Shown: piece after piece, positions 15,486 to 23,891 of the stretch
Layout: each line of letters opens with the position of its first letter
How positions within the stretch are numbered: position 1 is the first letter of the stretch
Assembly (NCBI GenBank): GCA_937920085.1
Contig: CALETE010000029.1
Location: 16,932 to 80,931 of the forward strand
Reading direction: 5' to 3'
Length of the DNA: 64,000 bases
Origin: an uncultured Alphaproteobacteria bacterium
GTDB lineage: Bacteria > Pseudomonadota > Alphaproteobacteria > Caulobacterales > Caulobacteraceae
Notes under the pieces: model-generated
The model's database searches: none
What the model was told of the DNA's origin: nothing
Seen by the model: the letters and a program-made list of their open reading frames with translations, nothing else
Translations under genes and position numbers: made by a program

Positions 15486-18113
15486 TCACGCTTTCGCCGC
15501 CTTCTTCGTTGGCGGCTTCTTTGCCGGTGGCTTTTTCGCTGCCGGCTTTTTGATCGCCACGGCTTTTGGCTTGGTCTCCGCCTTGGGTTTGGCTGTAGCC
15601 TTAGCCTTGGCGGGTTTCTTACCACCGCCCTTGGCGACCCGATCTGCGATCAACTGGACGGCTTCTTCCAGAGTTATGTCCTTGGGGTCTGACCCTTTGG
15701 GGATATTGGCGTTGGTCGAGCCGTGCTTGATGTAGGGTCCATACCGCCCGGAGAGAATTTTGATCGGAGCGCCATCAGCCGGGTGAGCCCCGAGATCCTT
15801 CAGGGCTGCGCTTTCGCCACGTCCGCCGCGACCACCGGCCCGTTTTTCAGCAAGGACGGCGACGGCGCGATTGAGACCAACTTCGAAGACCTCGTCCACG
15901 CTGGGCAGGTTGGCATAGGTGCCGTTGTGCAGGACGAAGGGACCAAACCGCCCAATCCCTGCGGTGATCATGAGATTGTCTTCGGGATGCAGCCCCACGT
16001 CGCGGGGCAGATTGAGGAGGCGTAGACCCTTCTCCAGATCCATATCGGGGGCGGACCAGCCCTTTGGGAGAGAACTGCGTTTGGGCTTTTCGCCCTCGCC
16101 TAACTGGACGTAGGGACCAAAGCGTCCAGATTTTAGGAAAACCGTGAGCCCAGACTCAGGATCGATCCCCAGTTCGCGGTCGCCATTGTCCTGGGCGGCA
16201 TCTTCATCTGATTGAGCAATCTGCCGGGTGAAGCGGCATTCCGGATAGTTGGAGCAGCCGATAAAGGCGCCGAACTTGCCGGTCTTCAGAGACAGCTGAC
16301 CCGCACCGCAGGTGGGGCAACCTCGGGGATCTGAGCCATCCGCCTTGGGTGGGAAGATGTGCGGGCCTAGGGCGACGTTCAGCGCGTCGAGAACATTGGT
16401 GACCCGCAGTTCGGCGATCTCACCGACTGCACCATGGAAGTCGTCCCAGAATTCCCGGAGCAAGACCTTCCAGTTCAGTTCGCCGGCAGAGACCAGATCG
16501 AGCTTTTCTTCCAGGGCAGCGGTAAAATCATACTGAACGTATTTCAGGAAGAATTGTTCGAGGAAGGCTGTAACCAGCCGCCCCTTGTCCTCGGGAATGA
16601 ACCGGTTCTTATCCATGCGGACATAGGCGCGGTCGCGCAGAACGGTCAGGATAGAGGCATAGGTCGACGGACGGCCAATCCCCAATTCTTCCATCTTCTT
16701 GACGAGGCTGGCTTCGGAATAGCGTGGAGGCGGTTCGGTGAAGTGCTGATCGGCGCGAGCATCTATTACCCGGGCGTCTGCACCCTCCTTGACCTGAGGC
16801 AGACGGCCACTTTCCTCGTCGTCGGCGTCGTCGCGGCCCTCTTCGTAGACCGCAAGGTAACCGTCAAACAGCACGACCTGGCCTGTGGCGCGAAGTCCAG
16901 TTTGGCCATCCCCGCTCTCGAGCTCGATGGTGGTGCGCTCTATCCGTGCGGCTTCCATTTGCGAGGCGATCATCCGCTTCCAGATCAGCTCATAGAGACG
17001 GCCAAGATCGCTCTCAAGGCGCAGGGATCCGGGATTACGGGCCAAGGCTGTGGGGCGGATAGCCTCGTGGGCTTCTTGGGCATTCTTGGCCTTGGTCTTG
17101 TAGATACGGGGCGCTTCTGGAACATAGTCCTTGCCGTAAATGCCCCCAATCACCTGACGGGCTTCCTGCAGGGCCTCTGGTGCAGACTGAACACCGTCGG
17201 TCCGCATATAAGTGATCAGGCCGACCGTTTCGCCGCCAATGTCGATTCCCTCATAAAGCTTCTGGGCCGCCTGCATGGTGCGTTGAGCAGAAAAGCCAAG
17301 CTTTCGAGCCGCCTCCTGTTGCAGGGTTGAGGTTGTGAAGGGAGGGGCAGGAGAGCGTCTGGCGGGCTTCTTTTCCACCGATGCAATCTTGAATGTCGCG
17401 GCTTTGAGCGCCGCCTGGGCGGCCTTGGCGCTGACTTCGGAGTTCAGATCGAACTTGGTGAGGCGCTTGCCCTCATGCTTGACCATGCGCGCCAGGAAGG
17501 GATCGCCGCCCGAAGATACGTCGGCCTCCACAGTCCAATACTCTTGGGTGTCAAAGCTCTCGATCTCAATTTCGCGATCGACGATCAGGCGTAGGGATAC
17601 GGACTGAACCCGGCCTGCTGACCTTGAGCCCGGCAGTTTGCGCCAGAGAACTGGCGAGAGGGTAAAGCCCACAAGATAGTCCAAAGCGCGGCGGGCGAGA
17701 TAGGCATCGACCAACTCCATGTCGATATCCCGCGGAGACTTCATAGCCTCGGTCACGGCGGTCTTGGTGATGGCGTTGAACACCACGCGCTCAACCTTGG
17801 CACCCTTGATGGCCTTCTTTTTTGAAAGCACCTCCAGGACGTGCCAGGAAATGGCCTCTCCCTCGCGGTCGGGGTCAGTGGCCAGAATGATGCGTTCAGC
17901 TGTCTTCGCGACATCTGCAATGTCGTTTAGGCGCTTTGCAGCCTTGGGATCGACATCCCAGGACATGGAAAAATCATCGTCCGGGCGAACAGATCCGTCC
18001 TTAGCTGGCAGATCGCGGACATGGCCGTAGCTGGCCAGAACTGTATAGTTCGAGCCCAGATACTTATTGATGGTCTTAGCCTTTGCGGGGCTCTCGACAA
18101 CGACGAGGTTCAT
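15486..18113 (-). CDS. topA: DNA topoisomerase I
   Basis: Type IA topoisomerase that relaxes negative supercoils. The TOPRIM domain starts at once (VVESPAKAKTINKYLG; acidic triad region TDPDREGEA at 80-87), followed by the type IA core with active-site Tyr302 in ITYMRTDG. A four-cysteine zinc ribbon (CPTCG...CSNYPEC) at about 600-630 and several zinc-less topo C-terminal repeats (GRFGPYVQLG, GRFGPFVLHN, GRYGPYIKHG) follow. The final 50 residues are a Lys/Ala/Pro tail, a common low-complexity DNA-binding extension. At 875 residues it is of usual alphaproteobacterial size. It lies upstream of rnr and downstream of dprA. Confidence 0.97.
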   Translation of the reverse strand: MNLVVVESPAKAKTINKYLGSNYTVLASYGHVRDLPAKDGSVRPDDDFSMSWDVDPKAAKRLNDIADVAKTAERIILATDPDREGEAISWHVLEVLSKKKAIKGAKVERVVFNAITKTAVTEAMKSPRDIDMELVDAYLARRALDYLVGFTLSPVLWRKLPGSRSAGRVQSVSLRLIVDREIEIESFDTQEYWTVEADVSSGGDPFLARMVKHEGKRLTKFDLNSEVSAKAAQAALKAATFKIASVEKKPARRSPAPPFTTSTLQQEAARKLGFSAQRTMQAAQKLYEGIDIGGETVGLITYMRTDGVQSAPEALQEARQVIGGIYGKDYVPEAPRIYKTKAKNAQEAHEAIRPTALARNPGSLRLESDLGRLYELIWKRMIASQMEAARIERTTIELESGDGQTGLRATGQVVLFDGYLAVYEEGRDDADDEESGRLPQVKEGADARVIDARADQHFTEPPPRYSEASLVKKMEELGIGRPSTYASILTVLRDRAYVRMDKNRFIPEDKGRLVTAFLEQFFLKYVQYDFTAALEEKLDLVSAGELNWKVLLREFWDDFHGAVGEIAELRVTNVLDALNVALGPHIFPPKADGSDPRGCPTCGAGQLSLKTGKFGAFIGCSNYPECRFTRQIAQSDEDAAQDNGDRELGIDPESGLTVFLKSGRFGPYVQLGEGEKPKRSSLPKGWSAPDMDLEKGLRLLNLPRDVGLHPEDNLMITAGIGRFGPFVLHNGTYANLPSVDEVFEVGLNRAVAVLAEKRAGGRGGRGESAALKDLGAHPADGAPIKILSGRYGPYIKHGSTNANIPKGSDPKDITLEEAVQLIADRVAKGGGKKPAKAKATAKPKAETKPKAVAIKKPAAKKPPAKKPPTKKAAKA

Positions 18114-18204
18114 GCGCGGCGGATGATCCCAAGGGCCAAAAGCCCAGACTGAAAAGGGAGCGGAAGGTGGGGCTGAGCCCCATAGCTGTCAACTGCTCAA
18201 GAAA

Positions 18205-19302
18205 TTAGGTTGCTGCCACGGAGCCTCCAGGGGTGAATTCTGCGCGTCCTGCGAGCTCTAATTCGGCGAGGGCGGCAAGAACGGGTGCTGCTTTGCCGCC
18301 CACTGCACGGATGATGTCGTCCTTGGAAACCGGCGTTGGCGACAGTAAGCCAGCCACCTGCTCACAGAAGGCATCGGGGGAAAACTCGAAGGGGTCACCT
18401 GGCTCCGCAAGCCAGCTTGCGGCGGGGGCCTGAAGGCTCCTAAACCCTTCCATGGCCCGCAGAACGTCATCGACACCCTCGCAAATGGCGGCACCCTGTC
18501 GAATGAGGTCATTGCAGCCCTTTGCCCTAGGATCGAGCGGTGATCCTGGCACAGCCAGGACCTCGCGCCCCTGCTCTGCGCCCATTCGCGCTGTGATCAG
18601 CGAGCCGGAGCGAAGTTCGGCCTCAACCACGACAATGGCCTTGCAGAGACCGGAAATGATCCTGTTACGTCGGGGGAAATCTCTGGCCTGGGCCACTTGC
18701 CCGGGACGGCTTTCCGAGACGATGCAGCCCTGGGCGGCGATCTGATTGTAGAGTTTGTCATGCTCCCTTGGATAGATGTCGTCGATACCACCGCCCAAGA
18801 CGGCCACTGTACCGGTCGGGAGGGCACCCTCATGGGCGGCACCATCGACTCCACGGGCTAGTCCAGACACCACGACATATCCAGCGGCTCCAAGGTCTGC
18901 TGCCAGGGTCCGCGCAAACCTTTGGCCTGCGGCTGAAGCTATCCTCGCGCCAACAATGGCCACACATGGCCGCTGGAGGGCCTCGATCTCTCCAAGGGCC
19001 CAAAGGAGAGGCGGCGGGGTATCAAGAGCGGCGAGGTGTGACGGATAATCCCGATCGCAGGAGAGGAGCAATCGGGCACCCAAGGCTTCGCCGCTATTCA
19101 GTTCAACCTCTATCTCCTCAATGGAAGGGGTCGAAATCGCACCCTTGTCCCTGGATCGAACTACCGAGGGCAGGTTCGCCAGGGCGTTGGAGGCATCCCC
19201 AAACCGCCTTAGCAGATCGGCAAAGGTAGCGGGCCCGACCATTTCCGTGCGGGCGAGACGCACCCAGTCCCGTCGCTGCGAGGGCGACTGGGCTGGTCTC
19301 AT
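18205..19302 (-). CDS. dprA: DNA-processing protein DprA
   Basis: Single-strand DNA-binding, RecA-loading Rossmann protein needed for natural transformation. The core carries VAIVGARIASAAG, VVSGLARGVDGAAHEGAL and FPRRNRIISGL, the DprA signatures, between residues 110 and 270. A C-terminal winged-helix-like domain (about 300-365) is present, as in many DprA proteins, and an N-terminal SAM-like region precedes the Rossmann fold. It overlaps plsY upstream by 4 bases, so the order plsY-dprA-topA is probably one transcript. Competence in this organism is not shown by this gene alone, since dprA is widely conserved. Confidence 0.94.
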   Translation of the reverse strand: MRPAQSPSQRRDWVRLARTEMVGPATFADLLRRFGDASNALANLPSVVRSRDKGAISTPSIEEIEVELNSGEALGARLLLSCDRDYPSHLAALDTPPPLLWALGEIEALQRPCVAIVGARIASAAGQRFARTLAADLGAAGYVVVSGLARGVDGAAHEGALPTGTVAVLGGGIDDIYPREHDKLYNQIAAQGCIVSESRPGQVAQARDFPRRNRIISGLCKAIVVVEAELRSGSLITARMGAEQGREVLAVPGSPLDPRAKGCNDLIRQGAAICEGVDDVLRAMEGFRSLQAPAASWLAEPGDPFEFSPDAFCEQVAGLLSPTPVSKDDIIRAVGGKAAPVLAALAELELAGRAEFTPGGSVAAT

Positions 19303-19955
19303 TGCACTGCCTCGGGGGCCGCCTTCTTGGCACCGATCTTTGGCTCTTCGCCTTTTAGAAGACGTCGGATGTTTTCCTGATGCCGGACAAAAATCAAAAT
19401 CGCCATAAACAGAGCCAATGCGGTGACTGGATAGGGCTGATCAAAGACAAGGAGGGCAAGCAGTGGAGCCAGGGCCGCTGAGGTCAGGGCAGCGAGGGAC
19501 GAAATTCTGAGGAAATAGGCAACGGCCAACCAGGTCGCGCCTGCTGCGAGGCCGAGGGGCCAAGCAACGGCAATCAATGTGCCATAAAATGTTGCGACCC
19601 CCTTGCCACCCTTAAACCCAAGCCAGACTGGAAATAGGTGGCCCAGGAAGGCCGCGCCGCCTGCCAGGGCGCAGAGCAGGGTAAGGCTTTCTGGTGCCTG
19701 ACCGTGGGCGAACACCCAAGCCAGCAGGACGGCCAGGGCACCCTTTCCGCCATCGCCAATCAGGGTCAGGGCGGCAAGATCGCGGCGACCAGATCGAAGG
19801 ACATTGGTAGCGCCGATGTTTCCTGAGCCAATCGCTCGAGGATCGCCGGCACCAGCTGCCTTCATGACCAGCACCCCAAACGGGATGGTTCCCAAGAGGT
19901 AGCCGCCGATTACCGCTGCCGCGACAAATTTCGCATCTATTCCCAAGGCCAGCAT
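19299..19955 (-). CDS. plsY: Acyl-phosphate glycerol-3-phosphate acyltransferase PlsY
   Basis: Inner-membrane enzyme that transfers an acyl group from acyl-phosphate to glycerol-3-phosphate, the first step of phospholipid synthesis. Family motifs are present: GSGNIGATNVLRSG (about 41-54, glycerol phosphate binding), HLFPVWLGFKGGKGVAT (about 105-121) and the C-terminal VRHQENIRRLLKGEE. Five or more membrane segments are evident, and the 218-residue length fits. It overlaps dprA by 4 bases, a gene order found in many alphaproteobacteria. Confidence 0.96.
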   Translation of the reverse strand: MLALGIDAKFVAAAVIGGYLLGTIPFGVLVMKAAGAGDPRAIGSGNIGATNVLRSGRRDLAALTLIGDGGKGALAVLLAWVFAHGQAPESLTLLCALAGGAAFLGHLFPVWLGFKGGKGVATFYGTLIAVAWPLGLAAGATWLAVAYFLRISSLAALTSAALAPLLALLVFDQPYPVTALALFMAILIFVRHQENIRRLLKGEEPKIGAKKAAPEAVQ

Positions 19956-20091
19956 TGGCTTGTTCTCCGTCAGGGGATTTTGTTCGGAGCCTATCTGCCG
20001 TCGGGGGCGCCGTCACCTCTTCAGACCAGCATGACTCAATCTATAGATGTTCGTCAAATGTTCTTGTTAACCCGAAGGGCTGGCGCAATCT

Positions 20092-21387
20092 TTAGGCGTC
20101 GTCCCGATAGACGATGCGACCATCCACCAAAGTCATCCTAATCGCGCCCTGAAGGCGTCGACCATCAAAGGGTGAATTCCGCGATTTAGACTTCAGTTGA
20201 TCTAAATCTATGACAATCGGCGCATTGAGGTCGCACAAAACGAGGTCAGCAGGTCTGCCCTTCGCCAGCTTGCCCGCATCCAGGCCCAAAAGATCCGCAG
20301 GACGGCTGGTCACGGTACGCATGAGATCAAGCAGCGGAATTCGACCCTCATGGTAGAAAGCCAGTAGCGCTGGTAGCAAGGTCTGTAGGCCCACAGCGCC
20401 GGGTGCTGCCTCGTCATAGGGCAAACGTTTATCTTCGGCGGGTGCCGGGGCGTGTGCCGAGACGACGATATCAATCAGACCACTGGCCAGGGCTTCAATT
20501 GTCGCCTGGCGGTCGTCTTCTCCGCGAACCGGCGGATCAAACTTCACGAAGGTTCGATAGTCGCCAATATCGATTTCGTTGAAGGACAGGTGATTAATTG
20601 AAGTGGTCGCTGAGACTGAGAGACCCTTGGCCTTGCCCCGTGCCAGACTTTCAAGGGCGCAGGCTGTAGTCACCTGATCCACGAGCAGACGCCCGCCGGT
20701 GAGCTCAACCAAGGCCAAGTCTCGCTCGAGCATAATTTTCTCAGCAATCGGTGGCACGCTGGGCAGGCCCATACGGCCTGCAAACTCGCCTTCAGTGGCA
20801 GCGGCACCGGCCGAAAGCCAAGGATCAGCTGGGCGGTGGGCAACAAGGACGCCGAAGCTGGCGGCATAGGCCAGGACGCGCCGCATGACTTTTGAGTCGA
20901 CAATGGGGCGATCGGCATCGGTGACATAGACGCAGCCAGCGTCTCGCATCAGGCCGATTTCGGCCATGCGCTGACCCTCGCAGCCTTTTGTTGCGGCTCC
21001 GGCGGGATAGACGTGGACCAGTTCGATATCTCTCGATCGCCGGAGAATGAAATCTACGACGGACGCCTCGTCGATCACCGGATGGGTATCTGGCTGCAGG
21101 ACGATGGAAGTGACGCCGCCGGCCGCCGCAGCTAGGGAGGCCGATTTCAAGGTCTCTTTGGTTTCGAAGCCGGGCTCGCCTGTCTTGACCCGAAGGTCGA
21201 TGAGGCCAGGGGCAAGCATAGCACCCTTAGCGTCGATCACTTCAGTGTCAGCTGAAACGCCCTCTGGGCTCTCGCCCTTTATGATGTCGGATATCTTGCC
21301 GTCGCGGATCAGCAGGGCCCCTGGGCCGTCGTAACGGCTATCGGGGTCTACGAGTCGGGCGTTGAGGATGGCGAGGGGGCGGGACAT
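20092..21387 (-). CDS. Dihydroorotase-like protein, probably non-catalytic (PyrC'/PyrX type)
   Basis: Amidohydrolase-fold homologue of dihydroorotase, 431 residues from the start at 21387, chosen because AGAGG precedes it and an earlier start would overlap the upstream gene. The metal-binding HxH of active enzymes is absent: the position reads GLIDLRVKTGEPG (Arg66-Val-Lys68). The later histidine site reads SINHL, and the catalytic DHAPH-type segment reads SAHAPAPAEDK, lacking the usual Asp. These losses match pseudo-dihydroorotases such as Pseudomonas PyrC', which stabilise aspartate transcarbamoylase instead of acting as catalysts. Two genes downstream of pyrB in the same orientation, with a LOG-family gene between. 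A separate active dihydroorotase should exist elsewhere in the genome. Confidence 0.85.
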   Translation of the reverse strand: MSRPLAILNARLVDPDSRYDGPGALLIRDGKISDIIKGESPEGVSADTEVIDAKGAMLAPGLIDLRVKTGEPGFETKETLKSASLAAAAGGVTSIVLQPDTHPVIDEASVVDFILRRSRDIELVHVYPAGAATKGCEGQRMAEIGLMRDAGCVYVTDADRPIVDSKVMRRVLAYAASFGVLVAHRPADPWLSAGAAATEGEFAGRMGLPSVPPIAEKIMLERDLALVELTGGRLLVDQVTTACALESLARGKAKGLSVSATTSINHLSFNEIDIGDYRTFVKFDPPVRGEDDRQATIEALASGLIDIVVSAHAPAPAEDKRLPYDEAAPGAVGLQTLLPALLAFYHEGRIPLLDLMRTVTSRPADLLGLDAGKLAKGRPADLVLCDLNAPIVIDLDQLKSKSRNSPFDGRRLQGAIRMTLVDGRIVYRDDA

Positions 21388-21398
21388 TTTCAGGACCT

Positions 21399-21980
21399 CT
21401 AAAGCTCGAACCGCTGAAGCCACTTCTCAGAGACCGGTGCCTGGTAGGCAGCCATGGTTTCCAGTAGGGCCTTCGGATCGTCGCTGAAGGTCAGCATGTT
21501 TCTGTGAACTGGCTTCACAAAGGCGGCGTCCACTGTGTGGTCAAGGAAGCTGGCCAGACCATCGTAATAGCCCGCCACATTCAAGAACCCTGCGGGCTTG
21601 CCATGAAAGCCCAGCTGCCCCCATGTCCAGATCTCGAAGATCTCTTCAAGGGTTCCAGCGCCGCCGGGCAGGGCGATAAAGCCTTCTGACAACTCCGCCA
21701 TCCGCGCCTTGCGCTCATGCATTGAGGAGACGACTTCGAGGCGGGTGAGGGAGGTGTGGGCCAATTCCTTGGCGGCCAAGGCTTCAGGCAATATGCCAAT
21801 TACTTCGCCGCCAGCCGCAAGGGCGGCGTCCGCGACCGCGCCCATAAGGCCGACCTTGGCGCCGCCATAGATCAGGACGGTGTTTTGCTCGGCGATCAAC
21901 CGACCCATGAGGTTTGCAGCTGCGAGATACTGTGGATCCTTGCCAGGGCTTGAGCCGCAGAAGACGCAGATCGATCGCAT
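21399..21980 (-). CDS. LOG family protein (TIGR00730 type nucleoside 5'-monophosphate phosphoribohydrolase)
   Basis: Rossmann-like protein of 193 residues starting MRSICVFCGSSPGKDP. It carries the family motif PGGAGTLEEIFEIWTW and the upstream Arg in MHERKARM, the pair that defines LOG phosphoribohydrolases, which release a base from nucleoside 5'-monophosphates. In bacteria the target is often AMP or pyrimidine nucleotides. Placement between pyrB and the pyrC-like gene suggests a link to nucleotide salvage, though that is context only. The start abuts the pyrB stop (1-base overlap) and the pyrC-like start lies in its 3' end. Older annotation as lysine decarboxylase is wrong for this motif set. 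Confidence 0.9.
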   Translation of the reverse strand: MRSICVFCGSSPGKDPQYLAAANLMGRLIAEQNTVLIYGGAKVGLMGAVADAALAAGGEVIGILPEALAAKELAHTSLTRLEVVSSMHERKARMAELSEGFIALPGGAGTLEEIFEIWTWGQLGFHGKPAGFLNVAGYYDGLASFLDHTVDAAFVKPVHRNMLTFSDDPKALLETMAAYQAPVSEKWLQRFEL

Positions 21981-22957
21981 CAGTCGTTATCCAGACGCGC
22001 AGCTAGAGATGCTAGAATGGCCATGCGGGCGGCGACGCCCATCTCGACCTGGTCCTGGATTAGAGAGACGTTGAGGTCATCGGCCACGTCGGAGTCGATT
22101 TCAACGCCTCGGTTCATCGGGCCGGGATGCATGACGCGAACATGGGGCGCCGCATAGGCCAGTTTTTCGCGATCTAAGCCCCAGAACCGGAAATACTCCC
22201 GCTGAGATGGGGCCATGACGCCGTCCATTCGCTCTAATTGCAGACGCAGCATCATCACCACATCGCAGCCGGCAATACCTTCGCGTAGGTCGTGAAAGAC
22301 GCTAACACCCCAACGGGCGATCTCGGAAGGCATGAGTGTCGGTGGGCCCACCAAGCGAACTTCCGCGCCCATCATCTGCAATAGCCCAACATTGGACCGG
22401 GCGACGCGGCTATGCAGGACGTCCCCGCAGATGGCGACCCGCAGACCTGCAATTCGGCCAAAGGCTCGGCGCATGGACAAGGCGTCCAGTAGGGCCTGCG
22501 TTGGATGTTCGTGCTGGCCATCGCCAGCATTGATGACCGAGCAGGAAACCTTTTGAGCCAGCAGAGAGGCCGCCCCCGAGGAGGCATGGCGGATAATCAG
22601 AATATCCGGCTGCATGGCATTCAGGGTGACCGCCGTATCGATCAGGGTTTCGCCCTTAGAGATGGAAGACGACCGCGGGCTCATATTGACGGTATCGGCC
22701 CCGAGGCGCTTGCCTGCCAGTTCGAAAGAGCTCTGAGTGCGTGTTGAGTTCTCGAAGAACAGGTTCATCAAGGTTCGACCCTTGAGCAGGTCCAGCTTCT
22801 TCGAGGTCTGTCGGTTTAGGCTGACGAAACCATCGGCCAAGTCCAGAAGGCCCGCCACTTCAACAGGGTTCAAGTCCTGTATGGATAGGAAATGCCGCCG
22901 TGGAAACGGGAAGGTCCGTCCGAGGACCTCGCTCAGACCAGGGGGCGAAGCAGTCAT
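21980..22957 (-). CDS. pyrB: Aspartate carbamoyltransferase catalytic subunit
   Basis: Condenses carbamoyl phosphate with aspartate in pyrimidine synthesis. Carbamoyl-phosphate binding motif FENSTRTQSSFE at 68-79 (Ser71-Thr-Arg-Thr74), HPTQALLDAL at about 151-160, and the aspartate loop LRLQLERM with HPGPMNRG near residue 274 are all present. The 325-residue length fits a class A/B ATCase with an N-terminal extension of about 20 residues. It starts a pyrB-LOG-pyrC' unit with junctions of 1 and 12 overlapping bases, which supports joint expression and, with the defective dihydroorotase, a structural ATCase complex. Confidence 0.96.
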   Translation of the reverse strand: MTASPPGLSEVLGRTFPFPRRHFLSIQDLNPVEVAGLLDLADGFVSLNRQTSKKLDLLKGRTLMNLFFENSTRTQSSFELAGKRLGADTVNMSPRSSSISKGETLIDTAVTLNAMQPDILIIRHASSGAASLLAQKVSCSVINAGDGQHEHPTQALLDALSMRRAFGRIAGLRVAICGDVLHSRVARSNVGLLQMMGAEVRLVGPPTLMPSEIARWGVSVFHDLREGIAGCDVVMMLRLQLERMDGVMAPSQREYFRFWGLDREKLAYAAPHVRVMHPGPMNRGVEIDSDVADDLNVSLIQDQVEMGVAARMAILASLAARLDND

Positions 22958-23020
22958 TGAAGAGGTCTATTAGGCGAGGTCGAGGCAGGTGCCAAGGGCT
23001 TGAGCGTTCCTTACATTCGC

Positions 23021-23491
23021 TCAAAGGTTACGAAGGCGTTCCAGAGCGCCCTGTAGAATCCAGCTCGCCGCCATCTGGTCCACAAGGGCCGCTCGCTTGG
23101 CTCGGGAGGCGTCAAATTCATCAATCAGCACCCGGTTTACAGCAACCGTGGAAAGTCGCTCGTCCCAGAACGTGATCAGCAGCTCGGGTTTGAGCCGCAA
23201 GAGATTACGTGCAAAGGCGCGATTGGACTGACAGCGAGGTCCTTCTGTGCCGTCCATATTCACCGGCAGGCCGATGACCAGCCCGACCGCAGCCCGGGCG
23301 TCCATGAGCGTGAACAGGTCAGCGGCGTCCTTGCTAAATTTGTCCTTTTGCAGAGTTTTCAGAGGCGAAGAGATCATGCGGGTCGGATCACTGACAGCTA
23401 TCCCAATGGTCTTTTCCCCGAGATCAAGGCCGAAAAGTGCCCCTTGGCGGGGCAAATGGGCGAGAAGTTCGGTGAATTCAACGACAGCCAT
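23021..23491 (-). CDS. ruvX: Putative pre-16S rRNA nuclease (YqgF/RuvX family)
   Basis: RNase H-fold protein of 156 residues. The catalytic acidic motif is in LFGLDLGEKTIGIAVSD near residue 20, followed by GLPVNMDGTEGPR and the C-terminal DERLSTVAV segment with a terminal acidic residue. The YqgF family matures the 5' end of 16S rRNA and was earlier named a Holliday junction resolvase. Divergent from gatC and upstream of pyrB on the same strand. Confidence 0.94.
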   Translation of the reverse strand: MAVVEFTELLAHLPRQGALFGLDLGEKTIGIAVSDPTRMISSPLKTLQKDKFSKDAADLFTLMDARAAVGLVIGLPVNMDGTEGPRCQSNRAFARNLLRLKPELLITFWDERLSTVAVNRVLIDEFDASRAKRAALVDQMAASWILQGALERLRNL

Positions 23492-23548
23492 GAGGGTCCA
23501 TAAACCGTCGCGGGCAAGGCGGCCAGTGGCCTATCTCTAAAGGGAGTC

Positions 23549-23576
23549 TTGTCAAAGCCGCCCTGCCGCGGCTAAC
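23549..23576 (+). promoter_or_regulatory. Likely housekeeping promoter of gatC-gatA
   Basis: TTGTCA (23549-23554) is followed after 16 bases by GCTAAC (23571-23576), close to the Caulobacter sigma-73 pattern (TTGAC and GCTANAWC). The gatC ATG follows at 23604 with a strong AGGAGG site, leaving a short leader. Confidence 0.5.
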
Positions 23577-23603
23577 CCACACTTACAGATTAAGGAGGGC
23601 CCC

Positions 23604-23891
23604 ATGGCCATCGACGCGGCGACCGTTCGCAAGGTCGCCAGGCTGGCGCGCATCGCCCAGCCTGAGGAACGCCTTGAACCGCTAGCCAGGGAGCTGAGCG
23701 GTATTATGGCTTGGATTGAGCAACTGGCTGAGGTCAACACGGAGGGCGTAACTCCGATGACCTCTGCGGTCTCTATGCCCATGCCCTTGAGGGATGATGT
23801 GGTCACTGATGGCGGTGACGCCTCAATCATCCTGTCGAACGCGCCGAAATCCTCTGGCGCATTTTTTGTCGTGCCCAAGGTGGTGGAATAA
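23604..23891 (+). CDS. gatC: Asp-tRNA(Asn)/Glu-tRNA(Gln) amidotransferase subunit C
   Basis: Small 95-residue subunit that clamps GatA to GatB. The N-terminal helix VRKVARLARIAQPEE and the repeated-helix segment IMAWIEQLAEVNTEGVTPM followed by PLRDDVV are the family hallmarks. A strong ribosome site (AGGAGG) precedes the ATG. Its TAA stop is followed at once by the gatA ATG, so translation is coupled. Confidence 0.96.
   Translation: MAIDAATVRKVARLARIAQPEERLEPLARELSGIMAWIEQLAEVNTEGVTPMTSAVSMPMPLRDDVVTDGGDASIILSNAPKSSGAFFVVPKVVE

Noticed and set aside
16434..17330. A 298-codon plus-strand open frame inside topA
   Set aside because: It is the antisense shadow of the topoisomerase core, which is conserved and complete on the other strand.
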